Positions 61,381-64,000 of a stretch of 64,000 bases of DNA are shown piece after piece (position 1 is the first letter of the stretch; each line of letters begins with the position of its first letter). The notes below the pieces were generated by a model, which was not told the origin of the DNA, did not search any database, and worked only from the letters and a program-made list of their open reading frames with translations. A program made the position numbers and the translations under genes. Where the stretch lies: positions 7,251,335 to 7,315,334 of the forward strand of contig CM051020.1 of NCBI GenBank assembly GCA_027704905.1, given 5' to 3'. This DNA is from Muraenolepis orangiensis. Taxonomy: Eukaryota; Chordata; Actinopteri; Gadiformes; Muraenolepididae.

Positions 61381-61842
61381 AACAACACTATATATACACT
61401 ATACACCAGTGGCAAACCGTGTCTATCACAACTGGACCTTCTGTAAACCACCTTCTAGCGCACTATGGAACTGTAGGGAAATCTGAAAGAATACGCCCAT
61501 TGGCTACAAATCACTATATGATTGGTTGATCAAATTCTCAATCCAAATGTAAGTCTAAGGGCCAAAGCATTCAGGAGTACTTTGGTTGAAGGATATTCTT
61601 CCCAGCAACCCAGAGAAATATCTGATTGGTTGCATTTTATTTCAAACACAAAACCACTCAAATGCGTCGTGCATGGACCGAGAAAGACAAACAAATCAAC
61701 GTAACACTGTAATATAACACATAACAACACAGATACCATTCTCCTGAGAGTTCCAGGGTCTTCTCTGAATACCTTGAAGGCCCTGACGCTTCACCACTGC
61801 TATACACTAACAATACTATACACAATAACAACAATACAGTGT

Positions 61843-61884
<42 letters not shown>

Positions 61885-61889
61885 TTGTT

Positions 61890-61927
<38 letters not shown>

Positions 61928-61960
61928 CGTGCGTTGGTGCGTGTGTGTGTGTGTGTGTGT
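61843..61960. repeat. (AT)n, T-run and (GT)n compound repeat
   Basis: AT alternation, about a dozen T, then GT/GC-GT repeats. Confidence 0.93.
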
Positions 61961-62559
61961 TTGTAGTGTCGCCATGGAATACGGCATACCACTTCACATC
62001 CGAGATGCTCTGTAGTGTTTATATTTGTGCTGTAAAATGCTGAGCATCTGCTGGGGTGAAATCAGTTTATGAAGATACACTTTCCAGCGTCAATTAGAAG
62101 AGAGAAAAAAAAAGTAATGTTTGCGATGGTAACTATTCAGCAAATGAAATGTAAACCGATAGAGAGAGAGAGACACACAGCGAGAGAGAGAGGCAGCGGC
62201 AGCACATGGGTCTTGCCTAGTTTACATAGGCACTGCTGGGAACCCACAGAACAGACATCCAGGTCCATAAGGACGTTCAGAACACCCAAGGGGGCTGTTT
62301 CAAAACACACAAGTGTGTAAAATAACGCAAAAGATATTGCCGCCAAGCTCAACCGATAGACTTGCAGCTATGGATGTATGGACCAAGAGGAGATGGGGAG
62401 GGAGGAGGAGAAAGGGGGACGTGAAGAGATGAAGAGCAAGCTGTTTTTAACCCTCCATCCCTCAGGGAACATGCAAACATTCATTCTGTACATATTGTTT
62501 TCTGCACATATTTTATCATTTCCGCCGCATACCAGACTAGATGCTAGAACGACGCTTGA

Positions 62560-62880
62560 GTCAGTCAGACTCCAAGCTGTTTTTCATCATCATTGTGCAA
62601 TATGAAAACCCCATGTACATATCAATGTGCTTTAGATCATGGCACACTGATGCAACACATTGCCTGCATGCCCACAAGCACAACCGCCGTGGCAGTTGTT
62701 TGCCATATTGCCTGAATGCACGTCATCATTGAATGCCAAGCGGAGAGATTTACAGTCTTTGGAGACGGCTGTTCTGGTATTTGTCATTCGCCTCTGTGCT
62801 GTAATTTTCCATTGTGGTGAAGCCCACCCACACGCCAGTCGCTCAATACATACTACAGAACACATCCACAGTGAAAACAT
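62560..62880. other. Unique segment, possible conserved non-coding element
   Basis: About 320 bases of complex sequence (for example tcatcattgaatgccaagcg, gtatttgtcattcgcctctg) without repeats. Overlapping short ORFs on both strands show no domain. Together with 63120-63400 it is the best candidate cluster for deeply conserved regulatory DNA in the window. Confidence 0.33.
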
Positions 62881-63119
62881 AACACATTAAAAGTATGCCA
62901 AATAAATAATACATTCCATAATGCAGTCAACTCCCCCAACCCTGTGTGAGAAAAGTTTAGACTTCTTATCTTATCTAATCTTAACTTAGTTATTTTTTTG
63001 AGTGGGTTTCTGGTTCCATTTTCGCCAAAGTCGTTTTCTAGTGAACACCCATTTAAAAATAAATAGCATTCAAAAATGAAAAATATATTCCACATCAATT
63101 TAGAAAATATATTATCCCA

Positions 63120-63400
63120 GTGGCAAACTTAGGAGACCAAAGAAAAAGTGCAGGATTTCATCCCGCGGTGGGAGAGTTGCTCAATTGCCCTTTCACTGGG
63201 CCGCTGTGGTTTGACAGACAGCTTCATTTCAATCCACAGCAACCGGCCTGCTGGCGTCATGCCGGCCCGCCACCATTGGGGTGGCGGGCCATTTCATTCA
63301 GGAGCCACCAAGGAACCACACCAGAACTTTTAGTGTGGAGAGAAGTGTGCAAATCTCTGCGGTTGATCTCCATGGTCAACTTTTATATTGAATAGTCCCC
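63120..63400. other. Unique segment with GC hairpin, possible conserved non-coding element
   Basis: Repeat-free sequence (ttcatcccgcggtgggagag, gctcaattgccctttcactg). It contains a perfect 11-base-pair GC-rich hairpin at 63264-63290 (ggcccgccacc and its complement, 5-base loop). It is not followed by a T-run, and rho-independent terminators are not expected in this genome. Confidence 0.3.
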
Positions 63401-63463
63401 TCCACCCCCCTCGCCTTCTCCCTCGGTGCTTGGCTTTTTGAGCAGCCGGACCCTCTTGAGTGG

Positions 63464-63465
<2 letters not shown>

Positions 63466-63513
<48 letters not shown>
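63466..63513. repeat. (GT)n microsatellite
   Basis: GT run, with a mirror (CA)n patch at 63538-63558 that could pair with it. Confidence 0.95.
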
Positions 63514-63515
<2 letters not shown>

Positions 63516-63628
63516 TAGACTGTCCAGTGGGACTGTCACACACACACACACATACACACGTACATTAGCAAACCCCCGCAGAGGTCTTTCAATGCCATTG
63601 ATTTTCACCTGTGCACAAAACAGCCTCT

Positions 63629-63757
<129 letters not shown>

Positions 63758-63910
63758 TCGCCCCCCTAATAGGCAATCCCCCTCTATTGCCATAGGGAGA
63801 GGAGCAGGATTCCTGCCTGGTTTCAAACATACAGGGAGTTGCAACCCGTCCAGTGGGGTAATTGCATTTTAACTCCACAAACGCCGAAATGAGCTCAGCG
63901 TCTCCTCCAG

Positions 63911-64000
63911 CACCACACCACACCACACCACACCACACCACACCACACCACACCACACCACACCACACCACACCACACCACACCACACCACACCACACCA
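63911..64000. repeat. (CACCA)n pentanucleotide array at the window edge
   Basis: Eighteen perfect CACCA units to the last base; the array continues outside the window, so its true length is unknown. Confidence 0.97.

Overview
This is a vertebrate, almost certainly teleost fish, window. Most recognisable sequence is transposon-derived: BEL/Pao and Ty3/Gypsy LTR retrotransposons, L2-like LINEs with fish-type 3' tails, tRNA-derived SINEs, a Tc1 element, hAT and MITE-like DNA transposons. There are also dozens of long (GA)n, (TG)n and other microsatellites. I see no operons, no CRISPR array, and no complete host gene. No bacterial-type or otherwise novel genetic system is visible. The interest lies in transposon architecture and in a few unexplained single-copy segments.

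Layout. 1-5863: BEL/Pao retrotransposon with the last 35 bases of its 5' LTR, a nearly continuous Gag-Pol broken by one frameshift, and a complete 3' LTR. 7116-7177: perfect 28-bp-arm palindrome. 7526-8123: LTR-like repeat with an internal 51-bp minisatellite. 8329-9871: Gypsy remnant with two LTR copies around a short repetitive body. 11939-12280: LINE 3' end. 13308-22140: one old Gypsy element (LTRs at both ends) opened up by a SINE, two convergent L2-like LINEs and a hAT element whose 8-bp target duplication lies inside the Gypsy RNase H coding region. 22141-22490: LINE tail. 24661-25341: MITE. 28190-28392: SINE. 29219-31839: DNA transposon carrying a SINE, itself split by a LINE tail, and a complete Tc1 element with an intact 340-residue transposase, the only undamaged long gene in the window. 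32050-33900: microsatellite block with a 71-bp perfect inverted repeat around a possible host exon (33198-33316). 39160-39900: degraded Gypsy pol. 41167-43440: element with several-hundred-base inverted repeats, containing a SINE and a LINE 3' end. 45183-45660: LINE remnant. 46081-46946: hAT-like MITE. 50107-50349: SINE. 52682-55060: internally deleted Gypsy. 55100-64000: mostly single-copy, repeat-poor DNA with several stretches that resemble conserved non-coding elements, ending in a (CACCA)n array cut by the window edge.

How it works together. The elements are independent insertions, but their nesting gives relative ages: Gypsy before LINEs and hAT at 13-22 kb; host DNA transposon before SINE before LINE, and before Tc1, at 29-32 kb; long-inverted-repeat element before SINE at 41.7 kb. 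The right third of the window looks like intergenic or intronic DNA of a gene-poor region. Stretches of more than 300 bases not listed (for example 5864-7115, 9872-11938, 23280-24657, 26000-28189, 33990-36720, 37950-39150, 46950-48280, 48360-50100, 51150-52680, 57000-58550) contain no ORF, RNA gene or repeat family that I can support beyond short simple repeats.
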